Source of the DNA: Clostridia bacterium
GTDB lineage: Bacteria; Bacillota; Clostridia; Oscillospirales; CAG-272
Reading direction: 5' to 3'
Assembly: GCA_017453205.1 (NCBI GenBank)
Contig: JAFTKO010000015.1
Coordinates: 1 to 54,777, forward strand
Length of the DNA stretch: 54,777 bases
Shown here: positions 31,581-40,625 of the stretch, piece by piece
Layout of the letters: every line of letters starts with the position of its first letter
Numbering within the stretch: the stretch's first letter is position 1
Program-made: the position numbers and the translations under genes
The notes under the pieces: generated by a model
What the model was told of the DNA's origin: nothing
Database searches by the model: none
Seen by the model: the letters and a program-made list of their open reading frames with translations, nothing else

Positions 31581-33572
31581 ATGCTTGATCACAACCATAA
31601 AGAACCGACCAATGAGGAATTTGCCGACACGCCGCGCAAAAAGGGCGGCTTTCTCCGTGCCGTTACCACGCCGTTCGGATGGCTTTTGCGCATGGTGTTG
31701 GGGCCAAGCAAGTCGCTGACCGAGGATCCCGCCTCGCCCAAATGGGAAAGCCCTTCCCGCTTGGCACTGGGGAGCTTTTTCCGCCGTAAGTTGGCGGTGG
31801 CGGCGCTTGCGGTGTTACTTGCGCTGTTCCTGTTCGTCTTTGTCGGTCCCCTGTTTTTACCGATGGATGTCAATTACACCGACGCACTGCAAGCCAACAT
31901 CGCACCCAACTACGCAATGCTCTCTCTCCCCCGCGCGCTCAAGGGACAGATCCGCGATATCAACGGCTACGCAAACTTTACCGTTGGTGTGAGCAATGAC
32001 AATCGGCTTTTTATGTGGGGCTACACCAAGGATCTCATCACGGGGCTCGACTACTCCGACTTCCCCGCGGAAATACGGGACGGAAATGTCTGTGCGGCAT
32101 CGGCGGGCTACGACCACATCATCGCCATTACCACCGACGGCAAGGTGGTGGGCTGGGGCAACAACAGCCGCGGGCAATACGGCGCGGCAGATGCCTCCGA
32201 TGATCTCCTCCCAATGCCGGACGCGCTTTTGCACGGCACGGTGGACATTTCCAAAATCGAACAGCTTACCTGCGGCTATCAAGCGTCCGCGCTCATTCTG
32301 GACGGCAAGCTTTATCTTTGGGGCAACAGCGCGGCACTTTTGAATATGGACGAGCTACTCGAAGCGGCAGACACCTACACCGCACAAAACAACATCCGTG
32401 TCAAAAAAATCGCGCTCTCCAACTACTACGCGGCGGTACTGTTTGAGGACGGCACCATGACGGGGAGCAATCTGATCTTCAACCGTGAGTCGGCGGTCTC
32501 GTCAAAAAACGGGAAAATCAAAAACTTTAAAAATTATCTTGCGGACAAAGAGATCATCGATATTGCGGCAACCGACAACTGCTTTGCCTTTTTGCTCTCG
32601 GACGGGGAAATTCTTGTCAACGGTGCCGCAAAATACGGCGAGGACGAGATCCCCGTGATCGGAGACGGTGAAAAATTTGTTTCGCTCACGGCGGGGACGC
32701 GGCATTTTGCGGCGCTGACCGACGGGGGAAAAGCTTGGTCATGGGGACACAATGACGGTGGGCAAGCAAGCCTTGACGGGGTTGCCGCCGACCGCATCTT
32801 TGCGGGTGCCAAGCAGACCTATCTGACCGACGCGGGGGGAAAACTGATCAAAAAGGTCGGCTTTCGCGGGTATCTGTTCGGCACCGACAGCCGCGGCAGA
32901 GATATCCTCACCCGCATTGTGCACGGCGGCAAAATGACCATGACCGTGGGTGCTGTGGCTGTCATCGTCTCGTCTTTCATCGCCATTATCATTGGGTGTC
33001 TGGCGGGTTACTTTGGCGGTTGGGTGGATCTGCTTCTCATGCGTCTGACCGAAATCTTTTCGGCAATCCCCTTTCTCCCGTTTGCCATGCTGCTTTCGTT
33101 TGTCCTGCGCTACTATCCGATCGGCGAGACCATGCGCATCTTTATTATCATGCTGATCCTCGGTTTGCTCAGTTGGACGAGCCTTGCGCGCATCATCCGC
33201 GGTCAAGTGCTGTCGGAGCGCGAAAAGGAGTTTGTTCTCGCCGCCAAATCGATGGGGGTACGGGAGCGGAAAATCGCCTTTCGGCACATTCTACCCAACA
33301 TCATCTCGGTGATTTTGGTCAGCATGACGCTCGACTTTGCGGGGTGTCTCTTGACCGAGTCCTCACTCTCCTATCTCGGCTTTGGGGTACAACAGCCTCA
33401 GCCCACCTGGGGCAACATGCTGTCGGGTGCCAATAACAGTATCGTCATCCAAAATTACAGCTGGCAATGGATCTTCCCCGCCCTCTTCCTCTCCATCGCC
33501 ACCATCAGCATCAATATCATCGGCGACACCCTGCGCGATGTGCTCGATCCCAAAAGCAATCGCGAAAAATGA
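31581..33572 (+). CDS. oppC: OppC-type permease with an inserted seven-repeat RCC1-like propeller
   Basis: A 663-residue protein; ordinary OppC is about 300. Residues 1-70 are a cytoplasmic tail and 71-92 are helix 1. The usual short outer loop before the G-T-D-S-x-G-R-D motif (here 434-441) is replaced by about 300 residues that read as RCC1 repeats. Seven glycine-rich turns are seen: SNDNRLFMWG, TTDGKVVGWGNNSRGQYG, LDGKLYLWGN, FEDGTMTG, LSDGEILVNG, TDGGKAWSWGHNDGG and DAGGKLIKKVG, each after an A-x-x-H/Y-type strand. Residues 455-655 are a normal permease core with the EAA loop LAAKSMGVRERKIAFRHILP. The propeller would face outward, next to the binding lipoprotein. Confidence 0.9.
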   Translation: MLDHNHKEPTNEEFADTPRKKGGFLRAVTTPFGWLLRMVLGPSKSLTEDPASPKWESPSRLALGSFFRRKLAVAALAVLLALFLFVFVGPLFLPMDVNYTDALQANIAPNYAMLSLPRALKGQIRDINGYANFTVGVSNDNRLFMWGYTKDLITGLDYSDFPAEIRDGNVCAASAGYDHIIAITTDGKVVGWGNNSRGQYGAADASDDLLPMPDALLHGTVDISKIEQLTCGYQASALILDGKLYLWGNSAALLNMDELLEAADTYTAQNNIRVKKIALSNYYAAVLFEDGTMTGSNLIFNRESAVSSKNGKIKNFKNYLADKEIIDIAATDNCFAFLLSDGEILVNGAAKYGEDEIPVIGDGEKFVSLTAGTRHFAALTDGGKAWSWGHNDGGQASLDGVAADRIFAGAKQTYLTDAGGKLIKKVGFRGYLFGTDSRGRDILTRIVHGGKMTMTVGAVAVIVSSFIAIIIGCLAGYFGGWVDLLLMRLTEIFSAIPFLPFAMLLSFVLRYYPIGETMRIFIIMLILGLLSWTSLARIIRGQVLSEREKEFVLAAKSMGVRERKIAFRHILPNIISVILVSMTLDFAGCLLTESSLSYLGFGVQQPQPTWGNMLSGANNSIVIQNYSWQWIFPALFLSIATISINIIGDTLRDVLDPKSNREK

Positions 33573-33585
33573 GGACTTTTCTTTC

Positions 33586-33950
33586 GTGGGGAACTTTTTG
33601 AATAAAAGAAAACACTTCGTGTTGGAAGCGGCAAAGCCGCTTCGATTCCCCACGCCCCTCAAAAACTTTTCACGCATTTTTATGAATGAATTTTTTTAAT
33701 CTGTGCGCTTGCCTCTTTCATTCGCTCCCGCAGGCATTTGAGTACCACCACCCAAAACGCCCACAAGGTTACTTTTATTTGAAAATGGTTGGGAATATTG
33801 ATGCGCTGTTCCATTTTCCTATCTAAGCGGCTACAATGGAAACCGCTTTATAAAAAAGCCTCCCTCGTGAGGGAGGTGGCGGCGGGTAGTTTTGTTTCAA
33901 AGTTCGAATAAGTGATATTCCCGCCGACGGAAGGAGTATGCGTACTGATC
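33586..33950. repeat. Repeat DNA splitting the opp operon between oppC and oppD
   Basis: A short-form modular repeat starts with the multi-hairpin end GTGGGGAA...TTCCCCAC (33586-33653), 13 bases after the oppC stop. It continues through CCCCTCAAAAACTTTTCACGC to the CTCCCGC and TACCACCACCCAAAACG ends. It is followed by a second-family unit (GCCTCCCTCGTGAGGGAGG, CCGACGGAAGGAG) to about 33950. No gene or clear promoter is seen in 33573-33995, so oppD and oppF may depend on readthrough. Confidence 0.7.
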
Positions 33951-33995
33951 AGATATACGCTTATTTTACCCCCAAGACCGAAAGGAGAAAATGTG

Positions 33996-35030
33996 ATGCC
34001 ACTGTTGGAAGTAAAAGACCTACACGTCTGTTTTCAAACGCGAAAAGGCAAGGTTCACGCGGTGAACGGTGTCTCCTATACCCTTGACGCGGGACGCACC
34101 TTGGGGATTGTCGGCGAGTCGGGCTCCGGAAAATCGGTATCCGCGATGAGCATTTTGCGTCTGCTTGACACCAACGGGCAGATCGAAAAGGGACAAATTC
34201 TCTTTGACGGAATCGATCTCACCGCGCTCTCCGAGCAACAAATGTACGACATTCGCGGCAACAAGATCTCGGTCATCTTCCAAGAACCCATGACCGCCCT
34301 CAATCCCGTGTTCACGATCAAGCGTCAGCTCTCCGAGCCCTTTCTCATTCATCAACGAATGAACAAAAAAGAAGCCGAGGCGCGTGCGCTGAAAATGCTT
34401 GCCGCGGTGCAGATTCCATCGCCCGAGACAGTATTGCGGCGCTATCCGCATCAGCTTTCGGGCGGGATGCGTCAGCGCGTGATGATCGCCATGGCGCTTG
34501 CCTGCAAGCCGAAAATTCTGATCGCGGATGAGCCGACCACGGCGCTGGACGTGACCATTCAAGCGCAAATTTTACAGCTGATGAGAGACCTGCAAAAGGA
34601 AAACGGCACCGCGATCCTCTTTATCACGCATGACCTCGGCGTGATCAACGAAATGGCGGATGATGTGGCGGTGATGTATTGCGGGCAAGTGGTGGAGCAG
34701 ACCTCCAAAAAGAGACTTTTTACCGACTGCCCGCAAAGCCACCCCTACACCGAGGGATTGATGGCAAGCATCCCCCACGCCGAAAAGCGGCGGCTCGAGC
34801 CGATCCCGGGGGCGGTCCCCCATCCGTTAGAGCTCCCCAAGGGCTGTAAATTTGCCCCCCGTTGCAAATATGCCACACAAAAATGCGTGGACAAGGAGCC
34901 GGCGCTCTTTGATGTGACCCCCGATCAAAAGATCCGATGCTTTTATCCCGAAAAGGAGGTGAGGCGCAGTGCCGAGCACCGAAAAATTACTATCCATCAC
35001 CAATCTCAAAAAGTATTTTCCCATAGCTAA
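33996..35030 (+). CDS. oppD: Oligopeptide ABC transporter ATPase, OppD-type
   Basis: A 344-residue ATPase with Walker A GESGSGKS (near 41), Q-loop FQEPMTALNP, signature LSGGMRQR, Walker B ILIADEPTTALD and the oligopeptide-type C-terminal domain (PKGCKFAPRCKYATQKC), whose cysteines often hold a 4Fe-4S cluster. The ATG at 33996 follows AAAGGAG; an upstream in-frame reading lies in repeat DNA. Its last ~20 codons overlap oppF by 62 bases in another frame. Confidence 0.93.
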   Translation: MPLLEVKDLHVCFQTRKGKVHAVNGVSYTLDAGRTLGIVGESGSGKSVSAMSILRLLDTNGQIEKGQILFDGIDLTALSEQQMYDIRGNKISVIFQEPMTALNPVFTIKRQLSEPFLIHQRMNKKEAEARALKMLAAVQIPSPETVLRRYPHQLSGGMRQRVMIAMALACKPKILIADEPTTALDVTIQAQILQLMRDLQKENGTAILFITHDLGVINEMADDVAVMYCGQVVEQTSKKRLFTDCPQSHPYTEGLMASIPHAEKRRLEPIPGAVPHPLELPKGCKFAPRCKYATQKCVDKEPALFDVTPDQKIRCFYPEKEVRRSAEHRKITIHHQSQKVFSHS

Positions 35031-36435
35031 TTCGTCGCTCTTCCGCAAAGAAGCACTCTACGTCCGCGCAAACGAAGAGATCACGCTCGACATCTTTCGC
35101 GGCGAGACCTTGGGGCTGGTGGGAGAATCGGGCTGCGGAAAATCCACATTGGGAAGAACCATCCTACAGCTCTACGAGCAGACTGCGGGCACCACGCTCT
35201 ACTATGGCAGGAGGCTTGCCGAGGTCGCGCCCGCCTACGTGGAAGAAACGCTGAAAAACGCACCGCATCTGCTTGCGGAATACCAAAAAAAGCGCAAAAA
35301 AGCCGACGCTTTGGAGCGCGAATGTCAAGCTGCGGGAGAGAATGCCGCCTTTGCTCAATTGCAAAGCAAAAATTTGGCGATTGCCGAGGCGGGAACGGCA
35401 TTTGCAAAGGTGGTCAAGCTCCTTGGCGGGTTTGCGTCACTTGACGATTGCCGCGAGGGTGCGGCGCTCCTCTTGCAAAAGCACCGCACCGACGTGGAGC
35501 TTGCCAAACTCGAAGCCGCCCTGCAAGAAAGCAACGGCGAAAGAAAAAAAGAACTGTTTGAAAAGTTCCGACAGCTTCAAAAAAAGCAACTTGAAGAAAC
35601 CAACCAAATCCAAGCACTCAAAAGCCGTTACGCCAACGACAAGCGATTTGCGGAATACGAAGGGTATCTTGACGGAGGAATCGATCTCAGCCGTTTGAAA
35701 TACGCCGAAATGCGTCGGCTCCGCAAGGATCTTCAGATCATCTTTCAAGATCCCTATTCCTCGCTTGATCCGCGCATGACCGTAGGACAGATCATTGCGG
35801 AGGGCTTAGTCACGCATCGGTTTTTCAAACCCGGTTCCCCGCAATTGCAAGATTATATTTTAAAGGTGATGGAAGAGTGCGGTCTGCAAGCGCACATGCT
35901 CCACCGTTACCCGCACCAATTTTCGGGTGGTCAACGTCAGCGAATCTGCATCGCCCGCGCACTTGCTGTCAAGCCGCAATTTGTGGTCTGTGACGAGTGC
36001 GTATCAGCGCTCGACGTCTCGATCCAATCACAGATCATCAATCTGTTGCTCGAATTAAAGGAAAAAGAAAAGCTGACCTATCTGTTCATCTCGCATGACC
36101 TTTCGGTCGTCCGCTATATCTGTGACCGTGTGGGCGTGATGTATCTGGGGAACATTGTGGAGCTTGGGAGCACCGAGGATGTGTACACCGATCCCCGTCA
36201 CCCCTACACCGTCACGCTCCTCTCGCTCATTCCCACCACCGATGCGGACAACGACCGCCGCGAACGCATCATCCCCAAAGGAAATCTCCCCAGCCCCATC
36301 CACCCGCCAAACGGCTGTAAATTTCACACCCGTTGCTACATGGCGTGCGAAAAATGCGAACGCGTCCCTCCCCCATTTGTCGAGGTCGAAAAAGGTCACT
36401 ATGTCGCCTGTCATTTTCCGGAAAAGAAGATTTGA
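34969..36435 (+). CDS. oppF: OppF-type ATPase with a coiled-coil-like insertion between Walker A and Q-loop
   Basis: A 488-residue ATPase; ordinary OppF is about 320. Walker [10 protein letters not shown] is at 52-60. The short segment that normally leads to the Q-loop ([11 protein letters not shown], 258-268) is expanded by about 160 residues (80-240) rich in Lys, Glu, Gln, Leu and Ala ([35 protein letters not shown]), likely a helical hairpin. The rest is normal: FSGGQRQR signature, Walker [12 protein letters not shown] (Cys in place of the usual Pro), switch His and [10 protein letters not shown] at the end. A GTG start at 34969 follows AAAAGGAGG. The insertion sits where the nucleotide domain meets solvent beside the permease. 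Confidence 0.9.
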   Translation: MPSTEKLLSITNLKKYFPIANSSLFRKEALYVRANEEITLDIFRGETLGLVGESGCGKSTLGRTILQLYEQTAGTTLYYGRRLAEVAPAYVEETLKNAPHLLAEYQKKRKKADALERECQAAGENAAFAQLQSKNLAIAEAGTAFAKVVKLLGGFASLDDCREGAALLLQKHRTDVELAKLEAALQESNGERKKELFEKFRQLQKKQLEETNQIQALKSRYANDKRFAEYEGYLDGGIDLSRLKYAEMRRLRKDLQIIFQDPYSSLDPRMTVGQIIAEGLVTHRFFKPGSPQLQDYILKVMEECGLQAHMLHRYPHQFSGGQRQRICIARALAVKPQFVVCDECVSALDVSIQSQIINLLLELKEKEKLTYLFISHDLSVVRYICDRVGVMYLGNIVELGSTEDVYTDPRHPYTVTLLSLIPTTDADNDRRERIIPKGNLPSPIHPPNGCKFHTRCYMACEKCERVPPPFVEVEKGHYVACHFPEKKI

Positions 36436-36472
36436 TTTTCGTTTTTTCGTTTTTTCGTTTTTTCGTTTTTTC

Positions 36473-36825
36473 GTGGGGGACTTTTAAAAAAGTCCCCCAC
36501 ACCCCTCAAAATTTTTAACACATTTCTTATGTTGTTGTCACGGGAATGTTTCTGCCTCTTTCGGCAGTTATCCAATGATATGGGAATGTGAATACGTTAT
36601 TCCAAACAATCGCTCCCGCAAGCGCTTGGGTACCACCACCCCAAGCGCTCCACATGAAAAAAGATCAACCTTGTTGAGAGGTCGATCTTCTTTTTTCTGT
36701 TTCAAAATTCTTGCGGGAGCTATCGAAAAAGTAAAACGCACAAATTTTAAAATTTATTTCTTAAAAATGCGTTGAAAGTTTTTGAAAGGGGTGTGGGGAA
36801 AACTTTTCTTAAAAGTTTTCCCCAC
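36473..36825. repeat. Palindromic pair of intergenic repeat copies between oppF and rplA
   Basis: The left copy starts with GTGGGGGAC...GTCCCCCAC (36473-36500), 37 bases after the oppF stop and behind five tandem CGTTTTTT units (36440-36472). The right, shorter copy ends with GTGGGGAAAAC...GTTTTCCCCAC (36793-36825), 20 bases after the rplA stop. An ordinary terminator lies between them. This accounts for 36436-36845. Confidence 0.8.
36661..36697. terminator. Bidirectional terminator inside the oppF/rplA repeat element
   Basis: The stem AAGATCAACCT / AGGTCGATCTT (one mismatch) is flanked by an A tract on the left and CTTTTTTCT on the right. Confidence 0.75.
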
Positions 36826-36845
36826 AAAAAAACATTTTAACTTTA

Positions 36846-37541
36846 TTAGCCAAGCTTAGCCTGGTTGACCTTGATGCCGGGGCCCATAGTGGAAGCCACG
36901 ACACAGCTCTTGATATACTGACCCTTTGCAGCGGCGGGCTTTGCCTTGATGATTGCGCCGAGAAGAACGTCGAAGTTCTCTTTGAGCTTCTCGGTACCGA
37001 AAGAAGCCTTGCCGATGGGGCAGTGGATGATGTTGGTCTTATCAAGACGGTACTCGATCTTACCTGCCTTAGCCTCGGTAACTGCACGAACAACGTCGGG
37101 AGTTACGGTGCCGGCCTTGGGAGAAGGCATCAAGCCCTTGGGACCGAGAACCTTACCGAGACGACCGATTACGGACATCATGTCGGGGGTAGCGATTACA
37201 ACGTCGAAATCGAACCAGTTTTCTTTTTGGATCTTCTCGGCGTACTCTGCACCGCCGGCGTAATCTGCGCCTGCGTCGAGAGCCTTTTGCACGTTGTCAC
37301 CCTTTGCGAAAACGAGCGTCTTTACGGTCTTACCGGTTCCGTTGGGAAGAACGACCGCACCGCGGACCTGTTGGTCTGCATGACGGGAGTCAACACCCAA
37401 ACGAACGTGTACTTCGATGGTCTCATCGAACTTTGCCTTGGAAGTCTGGCAAACCAGCTCCATTGCTTCAGCAGGATCGTACTGCTTGGATTTTTCAATC
37501 AGCTTTGCGCTGTCTACATACTTTTTACCCATTTTTGCCAT
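36846..37541 (-). CDS. rplA: 50S ribosomal protein L1
   Basis: A 231-residue protein with the L1 features: a basic start, the [22 protein letters not shown] segment (quoted in part as [12 protein letters not shown]), the signature for binding 23S rRNA and the leader m[19 protein letters not shown] near 130-145, and a C-terminal MGPGIKVN. It builds the mobile L1 stalk and is usually a translational repressor of its own operon. AAGGAGG precedes the ATG, 14 bases after rplK. rplJ and rplL, which usually follow, are not here; a repeat element ends the operon. Confidence 0.97.
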   Translation of the reverse strand: MAKMGKKYVDSAKLIEKSKQYDPAEAMELVCQTSKAKFDETIEVHVRLGVDSRHADQQVRGAVVLPNGTGKTVKTLVFAKGDNVQKALDAGADYAGGAEYAEKIQKENWFDFDVVIATPDMMSVIGRLGKVLGPKGLMPSPKAGTVTPDVVRAVTEAKAGKIEYRLDKTNIIHCPIGKASFGTEKLKENFDVLLGAIIKAKPAAAKGQYIKSCVVASTMGPGIKVNQAKLG

Positions 37542-37555
37542 TGTCGGTTCCCTCC

Positions 37556-37981
37556 TTACTCCTCAACGGTAACGCCCATGGAACGTGCGGTACCTGCGAT
37601 CATGCTCATTGCGGATTCCAAGTTTGCCGCGTTCAAGTCGGGCATTTTGGTCTCGGCAATCTTCTGGACCTGTTCTTTGGTCAGCTTTGCAACCTTGGTC
37701 TTGTTGGGGGCTGCGGAACCGGACTCGATGCCGGCTGCCTTCTTAATGAGGACAGGAGCGGGAGGAGTCTTGGTGATAAACGTGAAGGAACGGTCTGCAT
37801 ATACGGTAATAACAACGGGGATAATGAGACCGATGTCATTTTTGGTTCTTTCGTTGAACTCCTTGGTAAATACGGGAATTGCAACACCGTACTGACCGAG
37901 TGCGGGACCTACGGGGGGCTGGGGAGTTGCCTTACCTGCGGGCAACTGCAGCTTGATATAACCCAAAATTTTCTTTGCCAT
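37556..37981 (-). CDS. rplK: 50S ribosomal protein L11
   Basis: A 141-residue protein of standard length with the [20 protein letters not shown] segment (20 residues, near 13-32), the target region of thiostrepton-type antibiotics together with 23S rRNA, and the C-terminal RNA-binding domain ending [16 protein letters not shown] precedes the ATG. Confidence 0.97.
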   Translation of the reverse strand: MAKKILGYIKLQLPAGKATPQPPVGPALGQYGVAIPVFTKEFNERTKNDIGLIIPVVITVYADRSFTFITKTPPAPVLIKKAAGIESGSAAPNKTKVAKLTKEQVQKIAETKMPDLNAANLESAMSMIAGTARSMGVTVEE

Positions 37982-38069
37982 GATTTAAATTACCTCCAAA
38001 TGTGGTTTTTTGCGGAAGAATTTAAGTAGAATTTTTCTTCCTCCCACGCGCAACGATGCCGTTGCGAAA

Positions 38070-38621
38070 TCAGTTTTGCGATGCCAGAAGCTTAACTTCC
38101 GAGCTTTCCAGCTCAACAGGCATATCGCGGTTGCCGCGTTTGACCAACACGGTAACATTTTTGAGATCCTCCGAAATTGCCTGAACGGTACCTGTGTACC
38201 CCTCAAACAAGCCTCCCGTTACGGTCACGCTGTCGCCGATGTTAAAGGAGAGCTTAATCTGCTGTACCTGCTCGATGGCAAGTGCGGCAACCTCCTCGTC
38301 GGAAAGCGGTGTGGGACGGGATCCGGGACCTACAAAGCCGGTCACGCCCGTAATGTTACGGACGGCATGCCAGCTTTCCTCGTTCATCACCATTTTGACA
38401 TACACGTAGCAAGGGAAAATCTTGTTTTCCACTTCCTTTTCGGTGTCACCGTTCTTTTCGATCACGGTCTCCACCGGGATACGGATGTCAAAAATCAAAT
38501 GACCGAGTCCGCGGTTTTCGATGATTTTTTCGAGATTTGCTTTTACCTTGTTTTCGTAGCCGGAGTACGTGTGCGCCACATACCATCTCGGGCCAACGTT
38601 CATTTCATTGATATCACTCAT
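38070..38621 (-). CDS. nusG: Transcription termination/antitermination factor NusG
   Basis: A 183-residue protein. The NGN domain has RWYVAHTYSGYENKVK at 12-27 and a hydrophobic patch for RNA polymerase binding; the KOW domain has FNIGDSVTVTGGLFEGYTGT near 126-145. NusG couples transcription with pausing and translation. The upstream Shine-Dalgarno (AAGGCG) is weaker than its neighbours'; a second ATG six codons in is a possible alternative start. It is 9 bases after secE. Confidence 0.96.
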   Translation of the reverse strand: MSDINEMNVGPRWYVAHTYSGYENKVKANLEKIIENRGLGHLIFDIRIPVETVIEKNGDTEKEVENKIFPCYVYVKMVMNEESWHAVRNITGVTGFVGPGSRPTPLSDEEVAALAIEQVQQIKLSFNIGDSVTVTGGLFEGYTGTVQAISEDLKNVTVLVKRGNRDMPVELESSEVKLLASQN

Positions 38622-38630
38622 AACTGCGCC

Positions 38631-39020
38631 TTAGAACAGATTGATGAATGCGAGTATTCCGTGACCGAGTCCGAAATCGAGCAGACAGATCACAGCGGCA
38701 CAGATGAACAGGACCACAAGAACCACCCAAGTGCTCTTTCTGGTCTGATCCCACGGCAGCCAAACGATCTTCTTCACTTCGCTTTTGTAAACGCGAAGGA
38801 ATTTCTTGATCTTTTCACGGAACTTAATGCAAAGAACAACTGCTACGGCCAAAACGACCACACCGATGATAATACCAACAATGGCACCGGTGGAAAGTTT
38901 GAACGCATCGGCGTCTTCTTCGGGGGTTGTGGCAAAAGCAGGAATCGCAAAAAGGGAAATCGTAAGGAGAGCGGCGCAAAGCACTGCTACCCATTTTTTC
39001 AACAGGGTTCCTGTTTTCAT
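38631..39020 (-). CDS. secE: Preprotein translocase subunit SecE with an unusual N-terminal extension
   Basis: A 129-residue protein; most Firmicute SecE proteins are about 60-80. The C-terminal 65 residues are typical: an amphipathic helix with KSEVKKIVWLPWDQTRKST, then the essential membrane helix VVLVVLFICAAVICLL. In front lies a stretch that looks like a cleavable signal peptide (MKTGTLLKKWVAVLCAALL to AFA), an acidic linker (EEDADAF) and a second membrane helix (about 44-64). No internal Met offers a shorter start. Its place between rpmG and nusG fixes its identity. Confidence 0.9.
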   Translation of the reverse strand: MKTGTLLKKWVAVLCAALLTISLFAIPAFATTPEEDADAFKLSTGAIVGIIIGVVVLAVAVVLCIKFREKIKKFLRVYKSEVKKIVWLPWDQTRKSTWVVLVVLFICAAVICLLDFGLGHGILAFINLF

Positions 39021-39078
39021 ACTAAAACCTTGATTCCTTTCTTCAATTTTGTAAATACGTGTCGTGCTTTTACAAGGA

Positions 39079-39240
39079 TTATTTGGTTTCCTTGTGAAGC
39101 GTATGCTTACGGCAGAATTTACAATACTTCATGAGTTCCAGTCTGTCCGGATCATTTTTCTTGTTTTTCTTTGTGTCGTAATTTCTCTGCTTGCACTCGG
39201 TGCATGCCAGAGTAATTTTGACTCTTGCGTCATTCGCCAT
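39079..39240 (-). CDS. rpmG: 50S ribosomal protein L33
   Basis: A 53-residue zinc-ribbon type L33 ([17 protein letters not shown] at the start). It has two cysteine pairs, C-T-E-C near 13-16 and C-K-F-C near 40-43, so it is the C+ zinc-binding form. GGGAGGTG lies before the ATG at 39240. It is first in the rpmG-secE-nusG-rplK-rplA order, which is standard for Firmicutes. Confidence 0.95.
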   Translation of the reverse strand: MANDARVKITLACTECKQRNYDTKKNKKNDPDRLELMKYCKFCRKHTLHKETK

Positions 39241-39417
39241 TTAGCGGCACCTCCCATAAAAATTTTTTTACATTCGCAGAATGTAAGTGTACCTCCCTCC
39301 GAGAAGGAATCGGTCAACCCATACGGGTGGCGCATTGACCGAATTTGCTCTCCGCGCACCGACGGTTTGTCCAACCGAAAGCGCACAAAGAAAAAGCCCT
39401 CAAACAGAGGTAGAGAT

Positions 39418-39446
39418 ATTATAGCACATTTTTCCCCCGCTGTCAA
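39418..39446 (-). promoter_or_regulatory. Promoter of the rpmG-secE-nusG-rplKA operon
   Basis: Minus strand: TTGACA (39441-39446), 17-base spacer, TATAAT (39418-39423). The leader of about 170 bases (39241-39411) contains the hairpins CGGTCAA / TTGACCG and ACATTC-TGC-GAATGT, which could serve regulation; no known leader class was recognised. Confidence 0.88.
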
Positions 39447-39530
39447 TAGTTTTTTCGGATTTTTTGGAAAAATATATTTCCATATAAAATTAAGGAAGAA
39501 AGCCGCACCCGACTCTCTTCCCCGTTTGAA

Positions 39531-39971
39531 TCATTTCTTCTTTCGGAACACCACAAGCTTGCTGATCACGTAGTTTAAGATCACCACAAGCACGGCGGCA
39601 ATCAGCTTGACGGCATACTTGTTCAACCCCAGCCAATCGAAAAAGACGGCTACCATGGTTTCCTGCAACAAAAACGTCAACACGCGTCCGCCCGCAAAGG
39701 TGCAAAGCTCACCAAGGATCGGCAAAACACCGCGTTGCGTACTTTCAAACACCCATTTGCGATTGGTGAAAAAGGCAAACAGCACCGCCGCCACCCATGC
39801 AATGACGTTAGCGCCATGAATGACGAACGCGTGTGCGTCGATCGCCTGATCCCATACGCGGTACAGCAAAAAGCTGACCACCCAGTCCACCAGCGTGGTC
39901 AGACCGCCAAAAATCAGATATAACAGTTGCTCACGGAAACGTGCACATAATGCTTTGATTTTTTCAATCAT
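39531..39971 (-). CDS. GtrA-family membrane protein
   Basis: A 146-residue protein with four membrane helices and the GtrA layout: an early FGGLTTLVDWVV helix (near 21-32), the FFTNRKWVFES loop (near 66-76) and a late LNYVISKLVVFRKK. GtrA-like proteins are thought to flip or carry lipid-linked sugars for cell-surface glycosylation. AAAAGGAT precedes the ATG. No glycosyltransferase is adjacent; a DUF2079 protein, also linked to surface glycans, is 3 kb away. Confidence 0.88.
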   Translation of the reverse strand: MIEKIKALCARFREQLLYLIFGGLTTLVDWVVSFLLYRVWDQAIDAHAFVIHGANVIAWVAAVLFAFFTNRKWVFESTQRGVLPILGELCTFAGGRVLTFLLQETMVAVFFDWLGLNKYAVKLIAAVLVVILNYVISKLVVFRKKK

Positions 39972-40025
39972 TCTTTCTTTTTCATCCTTTTCTCCTGCTT
40001 TCCTTTCGGTGAAAGATTTGAAAGG

Positions 40026-40610
40026 GCACGGGAAAACTTTTAAAAGTAAGCTTTGTTAACATAAAATATTTTTTTCGTGGGGAAACTTTTGAGAAAAGTA
40101 AACGTGGCAAGCCACGTTGTAAGCGGCAAAGCCGCTTCGTTCCCCACACCCCTTCAAAACTTTCAACACATTTTTAAAGAAAGTAATTTAAAATCTGTGC
40201 GTTTACTCTTTCAACAGCTCCCGCTGACCATTACACTTTCTCCGTGGGAGAAAGCGGGAGACTGTAGACAAAACTAACGAGTTTCGTCAGTTTGTTGAAA
40301 GTTTTGGTCGAGCTTTTTTAAAAGCTCGCGCAGTGGAGGGCGCGGAGCCCTCCTCGCGCTCCGCAGAGCGCGAAATTCCTCTTTCGGCGCTTTCTTTTTG
40401 CAAGCTTTTTCTTTGCGCCTATATGGTCAAAGAAAAAGCGACTAAAGACTTTGTACAATTTGACATTTTTTGTACTTTTGGTCTACACTCCAACACTTTC
40501 TCCGTGGGAGAAAGCGGTTACCGCCACCCAAAATGGTCCAAAAGGTAACTTCCCATTGGAAAGGGATGATATTTTACATTGTTTTTCGTTTATGAAGCTT
40601 TCATGAAAAA
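40026..40610. repeat. Modular intergenic repeats between gtrA and cysS
   Basis: A left end GTAAGCTTTGTTAACATAAAA (near 40046) leads into the multi-hairpin GTGGGGAA...TTCCCCAC (40077-40147), then the short-form body to about 40262. A GC-rich segment (40310-40390; AGCTTTTTTAAAAGCT and GGAGGGCGCGGAGCCCTCC palindromes) and a second partial distal end (40490-40555) follow. 40566-40610 resembles an inverted form of the left end. No gene is visible in 39972-40625. Confidence 0.65.
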
Positions 40611-40625
40611 GCTTCCCCGAGAAAA

